Source: Nymphaea colorata
Taxonomy: Eukaryota; Streptophyta; Magnoliopsida; Nymphaeales; Nymphaeaceae
NCBI RefSeq assembly: GCF_008831285.2
Contig: NC_045147.1
Span: 21,406,981-21,470,980, forward strand
Direction: 5' to 3'
DNA length: 64,000 bases
This document shows positions 38,821-52,600 of this stretch, piece by piece (the first letter of the stretch is position 1; every line of letters begins with the position of its first letter). A model generated the notes under the pieces. That model saw only the letters and a list, made by a program, of their open reading frames with translations, ran no database searches and was not told the DNA's origin. Position numbers and translations under genes: made by a program.

Positions 38821-41800
38821 GCTTCTAATGGACAGCAACTGCCTAATAAATGAGTATTTCGCAAAGCAACGATCTAAAAGAAGCAAGGATGATTTATTTT
38901 CACCTGGGAGTGGGGGTGTTGGTCTTGCGTAGCGGCAATTTTTCCCTTTACGGATCAGCTGGGCTCTCAATGGCTTTCAAGATGATAGCAACTGCGTGTT
39001 GAGTCCACCAAAGTTCAGAATCCTTAGATATCGAATCTTCTTGTTTAGGTTAAGACTTTCAAACTTTTGATACAGTATATAAGCCAATTGTATACGTGAG
39101 GGGGAGAGGGCTTGCAAATGTGTAAAGGAACAGCATTTGCTGGTGGAATCATTGTGGGTGGTCCCCTTGCAGGTGCAACTGTGAATTTTTTAAGTGGGTT
39201 GGGCCACTTTATTTGTTGGTCTCCCAAGACCAAGCCCACCTGAGCCCATAACTAATTCTCTTGTCCATGACCTCTCTACATTGGAAATTCGCACTCTGGC
39301 AATGCGCCAAAATTGATTCCTCAACTTTTTTAAGTTTGTTTGTTCTTGCTTTCTTGATATGATAAATATGGACAACCGATCTTTTTTACTTTTGAGAAAT
39401 CCAATCCTTGAGTTCATTTGCCAATGCATCCCAGATGGATTGCTCAAGTGGGTCTGATTTGGTTTTGTCTTCACATTTGGAAGAACCGACTTGCCTCCTG
39501 GAACAACGTTAACTCGCGAGCAAAAGTTTCACTGATCATGGGCTACAAACACGGCCCATTGTGGCCCGTTTGAGAGATGATGAAAGCGTCTACCTTTTGG
39601 TCCCCTATCCATCTTCTTGCTTCAATTCTTTTTCTACTAGAAAATTTATGATCAGATAGAACCCTTTAAGATTATGCGATAACTGGAAAGAGGCGTGGTG
39701 GGCATTCACGTTACTGAACTTGAAGATGCTGAACGATCCCCATCAGGATGATCAAAGCTCATGTTAGTTTTCATATAGTATTAAAACAGAATTCAAAATG
39801 GAGAAAAGATGAGATCGTGCTGTTGGCGAACCTAAGGCCGTGTCTGTTAACCGAAGGTCTGAGATCCGATCGAGACTGTTGACATGAATCTGAATCTTCA
39901 TTTTTACATGATGTGAAGTTCAACTGTCTGTTTGAATATGGATCCCTCCAACGTGCGGATTTCAGATTCCCTTGAACATCAGAGGAAACAAACATGCTCT
40001 AAGAGGTTGCCCAACAATTTGAGTCATTCACAGAAGATTACTTCCATTAGTATATTGCGAACTTGGGCCTCACCTCTTGCGTAGCTTAGATTGCTGGGCG
40101 ACTCACTAAATGTTCTTCATTCATTTGAGCCACTTACCTCATGTATGGAGTGCATGTGAGGGCAATTAGCCCTCACGCTATGCTAAGGTGGCACAAGTGC
40201 CCGACAGCCAAGTTGAAGGGTTCTCGGGTCAGGCGTTCACCTAGGTTTCGAAGCAGTTCTGGACGTTGGACATTGGAGAGAGGGAAAAAAAACGAGGTTT
40301 CTCCCTCTCCATGCACTTCATGTTTTTTTTTTTTCTAAATTTTTAAGAAAGAAACATGTATGTATTATTTTTTCTACCTTTAACTGCTATTAGACTGGGA
40401 TGATAGGATGCTGACTAACGAATAAGCTCTAATGTAACTGTTTTGCCAGCAAAATTGTGATTCATATCCGTAAAGAAAAAAAAAAAGATGAAGGTGAATG
40501 TGAATAAGATGTGGCTCCAATAAATACAAAATTTCCCAATTTCTAAAGAGAAAGGTAAAATACACCTTTCTTTTCAAGGATAGTTACTCTCAAGAACTTT
40601 TGAGAGAAAAACAATCAAGAATTGACGTGTCAGGCCAGCTCTTTCCCGTGACATGGAAGAAAAATGAGAAAAATTATTCTCCGTCCGGAACCTGCACAAT
40701 CGCATGTATCCAACAGTCCCCTCCCCTCTCTCTCTCTCCTCACATTTCCTAAGCAAACAAATTCCACCAAACCCAGTCAGAGCCAAACATGTGAAGTCCA
40801 AAAATTTTCTTTCCCTTTCCTCTTTGTTTTTCTCCCTTGCATCTTCCCAAGAAAGACGCGTCCTTCGAGCCCTTTTGTTTCTATTCCTCCGTCTGTTCCA
40901 TTCTTTACTAATTCCCCGCACGCCTTTTCTCGTCTCACCTCGTTACTTAATTCGAATGAGTTAAACACATACCTGCGTAAATAATAAAGAGGGCAAATGT
41001 GGGGGGCTCTCCTCTCCGGCCGTTGACTGTAGAGATTCTCTCTCTACACTCCCCAACAGCAGGACGCTGCTTGTGACGACTAAATAAATCCAACCAGGTG
41101 ATTTTAAATTTTTTTTTCCTGACTGCCACTTTTTCTTTGTTAAATTTCCAAGTAACTCTTCCGTTCTGCTTTTGACTCCTTCATCACAGAAGCGATTCCC
41201 TGCGCCTTAATTGTTGTTTAATTTAAACATGATTAACGACAATGAAAGGGGAGTAAGATTCTGCAGTGTGGGGCAGAGGGAGCAGCAGTCTGCAACTGCT
41301 GTGTTGTCTTGAACTCCTACCAATGTGAGAGAGACAGCCATGGATGTTTCTGAGCTTTTTCTCAGTGAGGAAGAGAAAAAATCATCAGTTTAGATGAACA
41401 GCCGAATGAATCAGATCTTCGTTGTATGCTTTGAAATGACGGGTGTAATGTAAAGCGCTGTGGCATACTTTTCAACAATAAGGATTCACTATTGCTTGAG
41501 CCTTACTGAAAAGAGGAGGGTGTGTGAAAGGTGCCATGTTGAAATTTTTTGATCAAGTTTCAACCCTACTGCTAAAAAGAAAGAAGGAAAGACCATTGCA
41601 TATGGTTCTGAAGTTAAAATTATTCGTGAATTCTTTGTAAGAAAGCAACTCGCTCGCAAAGGATTGCATTTTGAGAAGGGCAGATTCGTATGGAACCTAC
41701 AAAGTAAGGGAAGATTCTGCTGCGGACACGATTTTCACATCCTGCGAGCACTCCATGCAGCAGACAGAAAACTTTAAAATCCCACTGCGCTAGCTTTGAA

Positions 41801-44800
41801 ACCCAACCGTCTTTCTAATGTCCAGCATAGTCAGTTTAACCCTTTGAGGAAATGCCATCGGATATCCATTTCTTGACCATAATCACAAAAACCATCTCAT
41901 ATATTTTTTGAATCCTTTGATACGGGCCCTCGTTTTACAGAGAACTATTCAATGAGAATCTCCCTTTCACCATATATTGCCCGTTTAGCTCGAGATTAAA
42001 ACTGCCAAGCAGAGTAAAACGATTTACACCTTGTTATCAGTTGTGGTAGTAACTAAATGTTCGGAAAATAGCGCTCCTCCACCTGGTCCTGATGCAGCTA
42101 TGGACGCCGGAAAAGGGGCTTCTGGCCAGATTTTCACCTGTTCACTTCCAATTTGGTGGTTCAAATATATCAGGTCCAGGCATCGGCTTTTGGAAGTTTT
42201 TGCTGGTGTTAGTGCATCCAGAATCCTATTCCCCCATGTGTTTGACTCATTCGAATCTGATCCTCTTAGCACCTGTACATGCGGTGCTTTGTCTAACATT
42301 TTAAATAAATGAGGATATTTCTGTCAGCTTAAGAAGCAAAATCATGGCCTCCAGTGGACACCAATGACCCATGCTGCAGTCCTTGAGTGGGTGACACTTA
42401 GATTCTCATGGCCACTCAAGTGGTAGAGGCCTTTAGCTGCATAGGCAAAATGATATAGTGCAATGATGTTGATGGCTGAGCACTCAAGAACTCCACTCTC
42501 TATGGGTTCCCTCCATAGACTCTCGCTCTCTTTTTCTCTCTACTGTATACATTGGAGGGAAACCAACTCATTTGAAAATGGGGAACCCAGACCTTCCTGT
42601 CCAACCAAAAAGAAGAGGAAAGGAAAAAAGAAGAAAAGGACACCAGACATATGGTTGTGCTTCAGCTTTTCCTTTATTAATGAGGGAGACTAGAGAGTAC
42701 AGTTTGAGTATTCCTGACTCTTTGGTACCCAAAAAATTCCAAAGCAGTGGCATCAAAAGGTTCAAATCTAAGAGGGCAAACCCCATTGTCAGACTAGATA
42801 ATGTTAGATCTGTGTCATGGCCTAAGCCTCAATGCAATCTTTTTGCATTGGGTTCTCTGCCTTTGATCTTTTAGTATCTGTCATTTTCTTTTATGCTTTT
42901 GGGTAGTGAAGAACTAGACCATATCATCCAACAATCCTTTCTGAAACTGTTTTTTACAAAGAGGATTTATCATTATGAGCATTAACCATATATTTCTGGT
43001 GGCCTTATATGATGCATTGTAGTGGCTGAATGAGACCAACCGACGTTGAGGATGTCAGATCACTTAAACAAAGTGATTTGCCAGGTGAGGGGATCTGCTG
43101 TCTTCTATCGCATGCTGAAGGAGAATCATGGCCATGCCTTGACGGTGAGGCTCAAGTAACAAAGCTAGTTCTGGAATCAATGCTCTTCCTTTTAGGAAAA
43201 GCTTTTGGTTGCTTTGTGGTAGTTGTCCCCTCGCTACGGTCTGCGCCATAATGCTTTGCCACATTATCACCAACACATGGCATTGGACAAACAAGTAAAC
43301 CTTCAAATGTACCATGCCCGCTTTAGGGTTGGGACCAAACCTCTGAGCATTACATGGAAAGGAGTCACAGGACCATGGGAATGCTTAGACAACAGAATGG
43401 TAGGGGTGGGACTCGATCCAAGGTCTTCAAATTTACACTTGTTTCGAAATAAAACAGGAACACTGGTAGAAAAAAAATGTTTAAAATGGATTTTTCGGGT
43501 TTTCTCAAGATTTGGATCTGAATCTCAGTATTGGATATGGATATCCACGTAGCTTGGGCCCCAATCAATAAACTTAATGGCATGTTTGAATGATGCTAAA
43601 ATCAGGCTTGTAGATTGGTATTTAGGGTCATCCTGACTGTCCTTCAACCATTTAAATGGTCAAAATAAACGCCAGCATCACCGACAGGGGTGAACGAGGC
43701 ATCAATAATCCTAGCCCTCTGAGACTGTTGACCATCGTTTTGCTCTTAAAGGTTTCTAGTCATTCGGTTTACTGAGTCACATGAGCATTCCTTGATGGGC
43801 TCAATTGATCATTCAACCAGGGTTCCTTTCTCAACTACAGATTTGGCCCCTAGACTTTGCCTGCGCGCAGGTGTATATGCACGTATGCGTTGCATGTTCA
43901 TACATGTGAGGGTGTCTTTCTCTATCCATTTTCTCTGCTTTCAAAATCTTTGGAACTTCATGTCCAGGCATTGAGCGTAGAAAGGAAGTCATGCCCATAT
44001 TTAAGATGCAAAAAGAGCAGATCTTTCAATATTTACGCACTATCAACCAACATCATCAGATTTTTGGTCCCACATCTGCATGTGGGTCTAGCTTTCTCGG
44101 ACAAGGATTTGATTCTTATCAGTAGTTTATGTCCAAGTTCATTGGGTTCAGGTTGAGCTATCCAAAGAAATGTAAACATGTATGTAATAAATGATTGGCC
44201 CTCTCTCTCTCTCACTCTCTCTTCTCAAGAGTACCTTTACAATTACAATAGTGTAAAGTGTGAGGTAAATCCCAGTTGGCTGCCTTCCTCACTAAGCAAA
44301 TTCAATTTCCGTGCTTTTAGTATGCGGGTTTCAGGCCTAGTGATAAGTGAAAAAAGTAGACATGGAAGACATAAATGTCAGTTCTCTTCAATATAACATC
44401 GCTGGCCCACGCCCTTTACAAGCACCTATGCAGCGCTAGGCAGAGGAGAAAGCACCACGGCCAACAATTGAATCGGCACGCCATTCAGGGCAGGCTGGAC
44501 AGAAAAGGGGCCATCAGGCCTCAACCAGAGACCGCCTCAGTTAATTGGTCTTGGGCTAGCACAGGCTGCGTCGGCCGCAACATATCAGGTGCTAAGTTTA
44601 AAATGGATACAGACTAAATATTGATTAAAAAAAGGATAAACCCATCAAAGTTTGGAAAAATTCGTATTCTACTATTTCTAACTGCTGAAAAATATGGATC
44701 GACCGACTTTTCCTTCAAGTGAAACAGGAACTGATAACAGACAGCACATACGGAGACCAGAAGGTAGACACATGTTCGCTTAACTGATGACGACCACTGA

Positions 44801-45114
44801 AATGGGGAACTACACAATACTTCCAGATAAAGTCATCTGATGCTGGAATTTGCCATAAAAACTTGGAAGCAAAAAACTACCATGGCTACCTTCACCATCT
44901 TAACAAAGTAATACAATTCTAAGATACATGCCTTTCTATTTCTTCCACAAACGTGACCGCACAGACATGAGATCCACAAATGTGCTAGTCCAGGCAGGAG
45001 AGATAAGTATGGATCTAGATTGCGTCAAAAGCCCATAAACAACAAAAATCGACAAAGATGATCAGAAAAATAGTCGTCGCCATCTTGTTTCACTCATCTC
45101 AAAAATCAGCATCA
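38821..45114. other. Intergenic spacer without recognised gene
   Basis: Contains a Tourist-like MITE (39836-39999), a CT-rich segment at about 40.68-41.06 kb resembling a plant leader, and moderately balanced sequence at 41.2-42.3 kb and 44.4-44.6 kb. Reading frames of up to about 100 codons occur but none has a recognisable domain or partner exons. A non-coding transcript or degraded gene pieces are possible. Confidence 0.45.
39836..39999. mobile_element. Tourist/PIF-Harbinger-like MITE, 164 bp, with TAA target duplication
   Basis: The left end ggccgtgtctgtt and the right end (reverse complement gagcatgtttgtt) are imperfect inverted repeats. TAA flanks both sides (39833-39835 and 40000-40002), the 3-bp duplication expected for PIF/Harbinger elements. 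Pairing extends inward to gagatccg / gaaatccg. No coding capacity. Confidence 0.7.
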
Positions 45115-46581
45115 TCACTTTATGCCAACCTTGACAAGAGAGGATGTACAAGGCCCAGCAGACGTCATGAAGGGGACCCCTCTGTATGTTGCAACACCAT
45201 TCTCGTCAGTGTAAAGATCCTGCACCATTAAAACCCACCCCAACTTAATGTGTTTACCACATCCAGACAAAGACACCAACAATGATAACGAAAACCTTAC
45301 AATTTAGTTCTTAGAATGGCATTTTATAAGAATTCTGATCACTGACATGCATGCAATTGACGATGAGAATGCAGAACTACTTGTTTGCTCACCAAAAATA
45401 CCATCTTTTTTTCTGGGAAGATATCCAACCCCAAAAAATGACAGCCCATTTGGAAGTCCGTCCCTACCGAGAGAAGTGGGAAAATGACTTAAGAGCAAAG
45501 CTGCTGTCTTTTGTACGCAGTGCTTTGTCAGCAATGGGCATTCCTTCGTAGTACATAGCAGTAACGAAGTGGTCAGCCCATTAGATATGGTGGTGGGTCA
45601 ACATTTTTCACACGACGTTCAAATGAAAATTAAAAAAGCTCAGCCTGGTCCTAAAGGAAACGCATGGACCGGACCATTCACTTGTGACAAAAACATTTAG
45701 TAAAATAACAATCTAAATAACGTGAAAAAGCTCAGGTACCTGAGTGCAAGAACTAGGCGCTCGCACGCTCATCGACACGATGTGCGTGTGCGGATTTGCC
45801 TCGGATGCACCACAGACGCAGCACGGGTTTAGACTTGAGTTTTTTTTTTTACGCACATCGACTCGGGTGAGTTCTGTTCGCGCGTGCGCTGAGGACAATT
45901 TTCCCCCTTTTTTTAACTTAAAACTTTTAAGTTTGATTTTTTAAAGCTCACGCGTTTAGGTGTAACCCTTTCACGTCTGATTTTTCAGGCAGTCCTCCCT
46001 CCATCCCCTGGCGACCTCAGCGTTCGACAACGGTGATTGAATCGGTGACAGCACCGGCAAGCATCAAATCAGCAACAGCACAAGTGATTTTCAACAGAGA
46101 GTTTGTGAATCGGCAAAAACGACGTGATTTACAAAGTTTTTTTTTTTTTCAGAATGTTTTCATGCTTAATATCTTGTTTATTTCGTTTTTTTTCATATGT
46201 TGGCCTATTTCCTACTGATTTGCCCCAACTTGTGCATGCTGTTCTGCTGTTTTTCACTTTTTCATTGTTGTTATTTTTTTTTTCGTTAAGATATATTGTC
46301 TTCTTTTGCTCCTTTATGTCGTAAGTTGTAATAATATTATTTGTTAACTTATTTAGTATTTCTGTTCTGTCCGAGTCATGGCTTTTCTGTTGAGGAATGC
46401 TGTTCTTAGTTATATATTAGTTATTAGCTTTTTTGTTTGTGCTTGTATGAGTTTTATCTGGCAGCCGTGCAGCTAAGAAAGTCATGTGAGATGCTGCTTT
46501 TGAGTTATATATTAGTTTCCTACAAGTGCTGCTAATATATATTAGTTACTACCAAATGCTGTTTTTTAGTATTCTCTAGAG

Positions 46582-46629
<48 letters not shown>

Positions 46630-49600
46630 CCGCACTGAAACTTTTTTGGGATTTGCCACATCCCGCAACCGCACCCTGCACTCAGGTGACAGAGACTTTA
46701 ACACACATAAATTGTGATATTAGCAGCCAATATACAAGCATCCATACAAGAATTATGTTTAAGAAAGCAACATACCGTTGAAATTTTCTCAAATTGTTTT
46801 TTCTTGGGATTTAGAACATCTTCTGGCTTCCCATCAAACCTAGATAATAAGAGAAATATTATTAGTCAATAGTTATTTCACCAAGCTTGATGAAAGATAC
46901 AAGGAAAATCTTGTACCGTTACATATTGTCCAACTTCTATGTCAAATTCATGGAACGTACTTATTGTCAGTATATGAAAGGGCAACATACAGAAACATTA
47001 AATGCTCCTTTGAAACCAACATAACCAACCACTCACTAGGAATTGGGAGATCCAAACGTTGGTGAACTAAGGGATTGCCATGAATACGAATATGGTGTTG
47101 AATACACTAAAGGTAAGAATGAGAACACACAATTAAAGCGTAGTGCATCATAAGTAGTAGGATTTACTAGTGAGGAAAGTTTTAAAAAGGAAGTACTAAA
47201 GCTTTTATGCTGAAACACACAACTAGAATAACCTAACATAAACATGTGGCCCCTGCTCACTAGTTCCTAAACATCCCTCATCAGCTCTCCTCACCTCCCA
47301 CTCCTCACAACAAAAAAACGAAAAATGAAAGTTTCCAACCCAAATACACTAAAAATGCATTATTTGAAGTTTTTGAACCTTTAATACTCCAGTCATGCCA
47401 TATAAAATCAAGTTGTCGCTGAAATTGAATATCGATCTATGTCCATACCATCGCCATCCTTATTTCTAATCCAAGTACTAGCTAACTCTTCTTGTTCCAT
47501 CATTCACAATACCAATAGATCATGAGAGGTTTGAAGCAACGGTTGGGGTGAGGGCTGATAAACGATTAATTACCATTTCAAATCTTTTAAGCGTCAACTC
47601 TTTCATACAACAAAAAGGAGACACTGATGCGCAAGTTGAAGCATGGAGGGGATGACATCTCGAAACATCGAAAGTAGGTCCTAGACATAATTAAATTGAA
47701 AAGGACACAAGAAGCAACTTTCATACTTATTAGCAACAGACAATTATTCAACAAACATTATAATGGCCGCCATAACAAATTTCCTTGGCAGTAAAAGCAC
47801 AGAGCTACAAGAGACCAATCTTTAACTAGAAAACTCTGTAGATGCTCCAGTGAGGAAGAAAGTGAAAATCTCCAGAGGAAACAACTGCCTGTAAATGCTA
47901 TTTTACAAAACCTTACAAGGTCAAATGTGTCACCTAAGCCACAGAAAGCTTTTGGACAGCCTGGAAAATTGTGACACTTTGTAATGTAATCTCAATTTTT
48001 GCTCTCTCCCTCTCTCTCTAACCAGGCATACCCTAAAAAATGCACAAGCAAAATCATATCCTTTAGGCCTTAAGTATTGGACCGTGCCTCAACATATAAG
48101 CAGGATGAGGACAACCAAATCTTAGCTCTAAAACAGATCTACCGAGGCTGACAATCAAGGGTGACAACCTTTTAAGTACAAAGCGCATATAGTAAACAAA
48201 ACAACAAGCATTAATACACCAGGCAATAAAACCAAATCATAAATGCCATCAAGAATGGAAATGCATCACAAATGAAGGAAGCATGAGCTTGACATGTACC
48301 CTGCAAATGTAACACGTTCTCCAATCTTAGTCCCCTCAGGAGGTACCAAAGGCTCCACGGTAGTATGATCTGCATTAGATGCACAAAGGACCTACAGGAC
48401 ACATTCAAGTAATAAAACTGTTAGATGAGAAAAAAAAAACTTAATTCACTTAGACAACTAAACATTATCTATCAATATCATGGAAGAGATGTACAGAAAA
48501 GACAAATGAAAGATGAATTTAGTAGCTTATTGTAGTGCAATAAAAAATAAGCTTCATAACTACATGGTGAGATAGATGCAACTTAAAGCTAGAAACGATG
48601 CGGCTTCATAGATTATGCACAACTTAATGATAGAAACTACTATTAATGCAAATCAGATTCATCACATCACAGGCAGTCCAGAAAAAGTTCAATTTCACAT
48701 ACACAAAGTTGAGGATATAAAGAACTAAACATTTAATAGGCATAAAACAAGTACAGAACTAGCAAAAATTACAATGTACCATGTGTGCATGTGCGGTATT
48801 GATTTGCATGCTTATGCTTGCTTGCATGTATGGTGTTTACAGATCAGCAATATTGTTACTCTCCTAGGCAACTGAACGAATTGAATCATAGAATTGTAGA
48901 TAGAGATTATCCTACAGGACAGACAAAGATATTAACCACAAAATGATGGCAAAAATTCCTAACCAACTCTACATAAGGAATTCAGTTAAATAACTTAAAT
49001 CATTTTACTGGTTACAAAAAATAGAAGCAAAACAATACTAATTAATGAAAAGAAACCAAGGGTAACCAGTTTGACAAAAGCATCACAAATCCTATAGAAG
49101 GGTTTCATTACCTCTTGTCTTAAATACCTCTGGATTTGAGGTCCATGAATTTCAGATTGAACCCTCCCCCTTCAGATCTTAGATCAAACCTCTTTGCCAG
49201 TGTCAAATAATAAAATGAAGACCTCAACGGCTCATAGATATGGCCTGCAATCCTCTATTTGATAAACCATGGTTTTAGCATGGACACTTTGCAACATCAG
49301 CAACAGCATGCCAATCAGGACTAAGGACCCAAAATCAAAGGTAATAAAATGCCCGGTAAGGTTTTTGTGTCCTAAAAAACCTGATTGAGAATATGCCTGA
49401 ATCAAGGACATAATTACTCACTGTTGGGATCTGTGTTCTACTTTTTTGAATTTTCAGACTCACCAAAAAGCCTCAGAGCATAGACCTAAAGCTTTGAAGA
49501 AAAGGAAATGAGACAGCCATCTATATTGCAAGATCTCAATCCTAAAATCAAGCAATTTTCTTTGGACACCACTGGAAATAATAATTCACGGCCACAGTCA

Positions 49601-52600
49601 ATACCTTACTATACTAAAATGAACTAAATAAATTATAAGATTTTCCTGCACCAAATCAGAATGGTCAAAAACACACTACAAGAGAGTTTTTCCAAGATGA
49701 TAGCGTACTGACCACAACATCAGAGAAGGACGACATGATGCATGAGAATGCTCAAAATATGAAAACATCTTGAATATATTGAGTAAATCTCCTTATGATG
49801 CCACCATACTCTAAATCCCACCAAGATAGAGTTCATGAGAAATGGTAAAGTTTAGTTGGATTGCCTAAAGCCCTTCCCTGAGCCAAATTATTGTCTATAA
49901 CTTTCTGTCTCAAAAATGTTTCAGCAAAGTTTTCCGTGCTCTTCTAGACATGGCTTCTTTCAGAAAAATTTCAGAAGATTTTAAGAATTGAAAAATATAT
50001 AAAATAATCTCAAAAGAATAATAAGTTTTGATGTAGCAGGTTTTCTAGTATTTTTCTTGCCAAACTATAAATAAACAAGTAAAAAAACTTTTTGAAAACA
50101 TGACACAAGTAAAAGAAAAAAAAATCATATGTTTAAAATATGATCAAGGGGCTCTTTGAAGATCTCAAGAAGATAATAGGATAGTATTTGTATATGACAA
50201 TATTTTAAAAATAACACGACCTTTGCCAATATTATCAGCTGCCTCCAAAATGGTGCAAATATCATCGTCGATTTTCATAATATTGGAAATATATGTGACT
50301 ATGGTGTAGATTCCATATATCCAAGATTCCAAAGTTATGCAACACCTCTATACTCATGGAAACGGATCATGACACAACTGATCAGAATGCTGACAACAAA
50401 CAAATCATTTCTCCTCTCCCAAGCTAGTAGACGTCAATGGAGTCCATAGTCAGCAAGCATCAACCGTAAGCATATACAAACTTTCGGTTCTGATGAGGAA
50501 AATAGAGATATTCAACCAAGGAAAATTTGGCTTCCAATCGCCATCCTTTGAAGTTTGAACTCCCTCATTGGAGAACAAAAGAATTCCATTAAATTTAAGT
50601 CATCAATTTCCCCAGAAGAGATACAAGAGCTTACATGCTAGATTTAAGACAACCTGGTGACACCAACACAGATACCCAAGTGTCTCCAAGGCAACATCCA
50701 AGAGAACCTGGTACACCAGTACAGAGATGCCCTACGTCTAAAGCAATATCTCAGGTTGATGGTCTTTCCCACTTCATTCTGTGTATCCAAACGATTTCAC
50801 CTAAGCTTGAAGCTTAGCAAATAATCATCATGATGGCTTCAACCAACGTGATGGGCAACACAGGCATTATGTCAATCTAATTCATTGGTTAGTGGTCATT
50901 TCACAGAGGTAATTCAATAATGAGTCACAGGCAAGTCCTAAATGACCTGCACAGCCTTTCTCAAGTTGTCTTCCACTGAGTCAGTATACCTGTGCATCAC
51001 AACTGATTGCACATAAAACCATTTAAGCAAACAACAGGCTACCAGGGAAGGGAAAAAAAAAAACAGACTTATGTTACAGAAAGCACTCTAGTGAAAATAC
51101 CATGTCAAGAATATGATTATGACACAAAATAATTACAAAGTGCAGTCAGCACAAAGGCATATAAAGCACCATGCAGTTGGCTATTTAATTGAGGTCAGGA
51201 TTATAATTGGTCTTTGCAATCAAAGCTGATCTACAAATTCTCCACCTATGATTGATCAACTCCATGCTTAAAGAATCGGAAGCTCAAGTATGCAAATAAT
51301 TACATTGGAACTGAGTATGCTTACAATGCTAGACATGGTTACTATCATTCCTCAGAAACTATAAGCGTGAAAAAAAAAATGCCAAATAATTATTTTGGAA
51401 CTGAGGATGCTTTATATAATAGACATGTTTCTATCATTCCCTAGAAAATAGAAGCATGAAAAGCAAGAAAGAAAAACAAATAACTGAAAATCTGGAAATC
51501 CAAAACGATCAGAAGGTCATCAAAAAACAACAAAGTAAAAGACCCGTTCCTCAAAGGTAGAGTAATACCAGTCCAGCTGAAAGGACGTCTCTCAATTTCC
51601 CAGGCTTCACATTGGTGATCAATACTACACGCCGATTCTGCATAGTAAGTAAACTTTTACATGAATTTAAGAAAACAAAAAAGTCAATAACAAATAAACC
51701 AAAAGCATACAAGTAGAAATTATGAATAAATAATTTACAATCAGCTTATTTTCGCCCATACAAATTCACCGGTTAGCTTAGCTGGTTACCAACCATGCTT
51801 TCCAACATCAGAAATCCCATAAAATCTTTAATGTCGTGTAGTTGTTCCAGACTTCCAGTAGTTTTTGGAACATTTCAATCATGCGCCAAGATTACAAATA
51901 ATCAGACTACTAACTGACATTAACTTCATCTTTGATGTCATTCAAAAGTTACATAAGGATGATACACATAAAATGTACAAAGGATTCTCCGAGGACCATA
52001 CCAGCAACTCATCAGCATTATAAAATTTGGCAAGACCACTGACAACCTGCCGAGTAGCGTCCTCTCCCACATCTATCTCCTCAACTAGCAAGCTTCAGAG
52101 AAAATAACAAGTGTAAAATAAAATATCTCAACAAAAAATAAAAACACATTACTCCTGTTAAATACCTGTCAGCAGATGGATGCTTCCAAGCTTTACGGAT
52201 GACACCAACCTGAATATTAAGTACTGAAACACTAACTTCAATTTCTTTTTCAACTTTCTCCTTCTCCGGTTGTTTCTTCTTCTCTTCTGCCACCTTCTCG
52301 CGAGCATTCTTTTTTGGAATGCACTAGAGGAACAATGTATGCCAACACAGACGGTTTTCAGCCAATAGAACAAATAGTAATTAAATTAGATTTCTATCAA
52401 ATCAGAGGATCAACCACTAGATAGTTTGTATGATCATAACAAAATATGCTAAGTGACATTGTCAACATCGCTTGGTCGTCTATGCATCAATTAGACATTA
52501 GGTGATAATGTGGAAAAGACCCTTAGTGTCCAAAGACTCCAAACCAAGAAGTCTCTGGTTTCAGCATGATGGGTCATTACAGTTCCATAATCTACAAACG

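Noticed and set aside
50635-50817. Pro/Gln/Thr-rich frame in an AIMP1-like intron, considered as a Copia-type remnant
   Set aside because: No integrase or reverse-transcriptase motif nearby; too short to assign.
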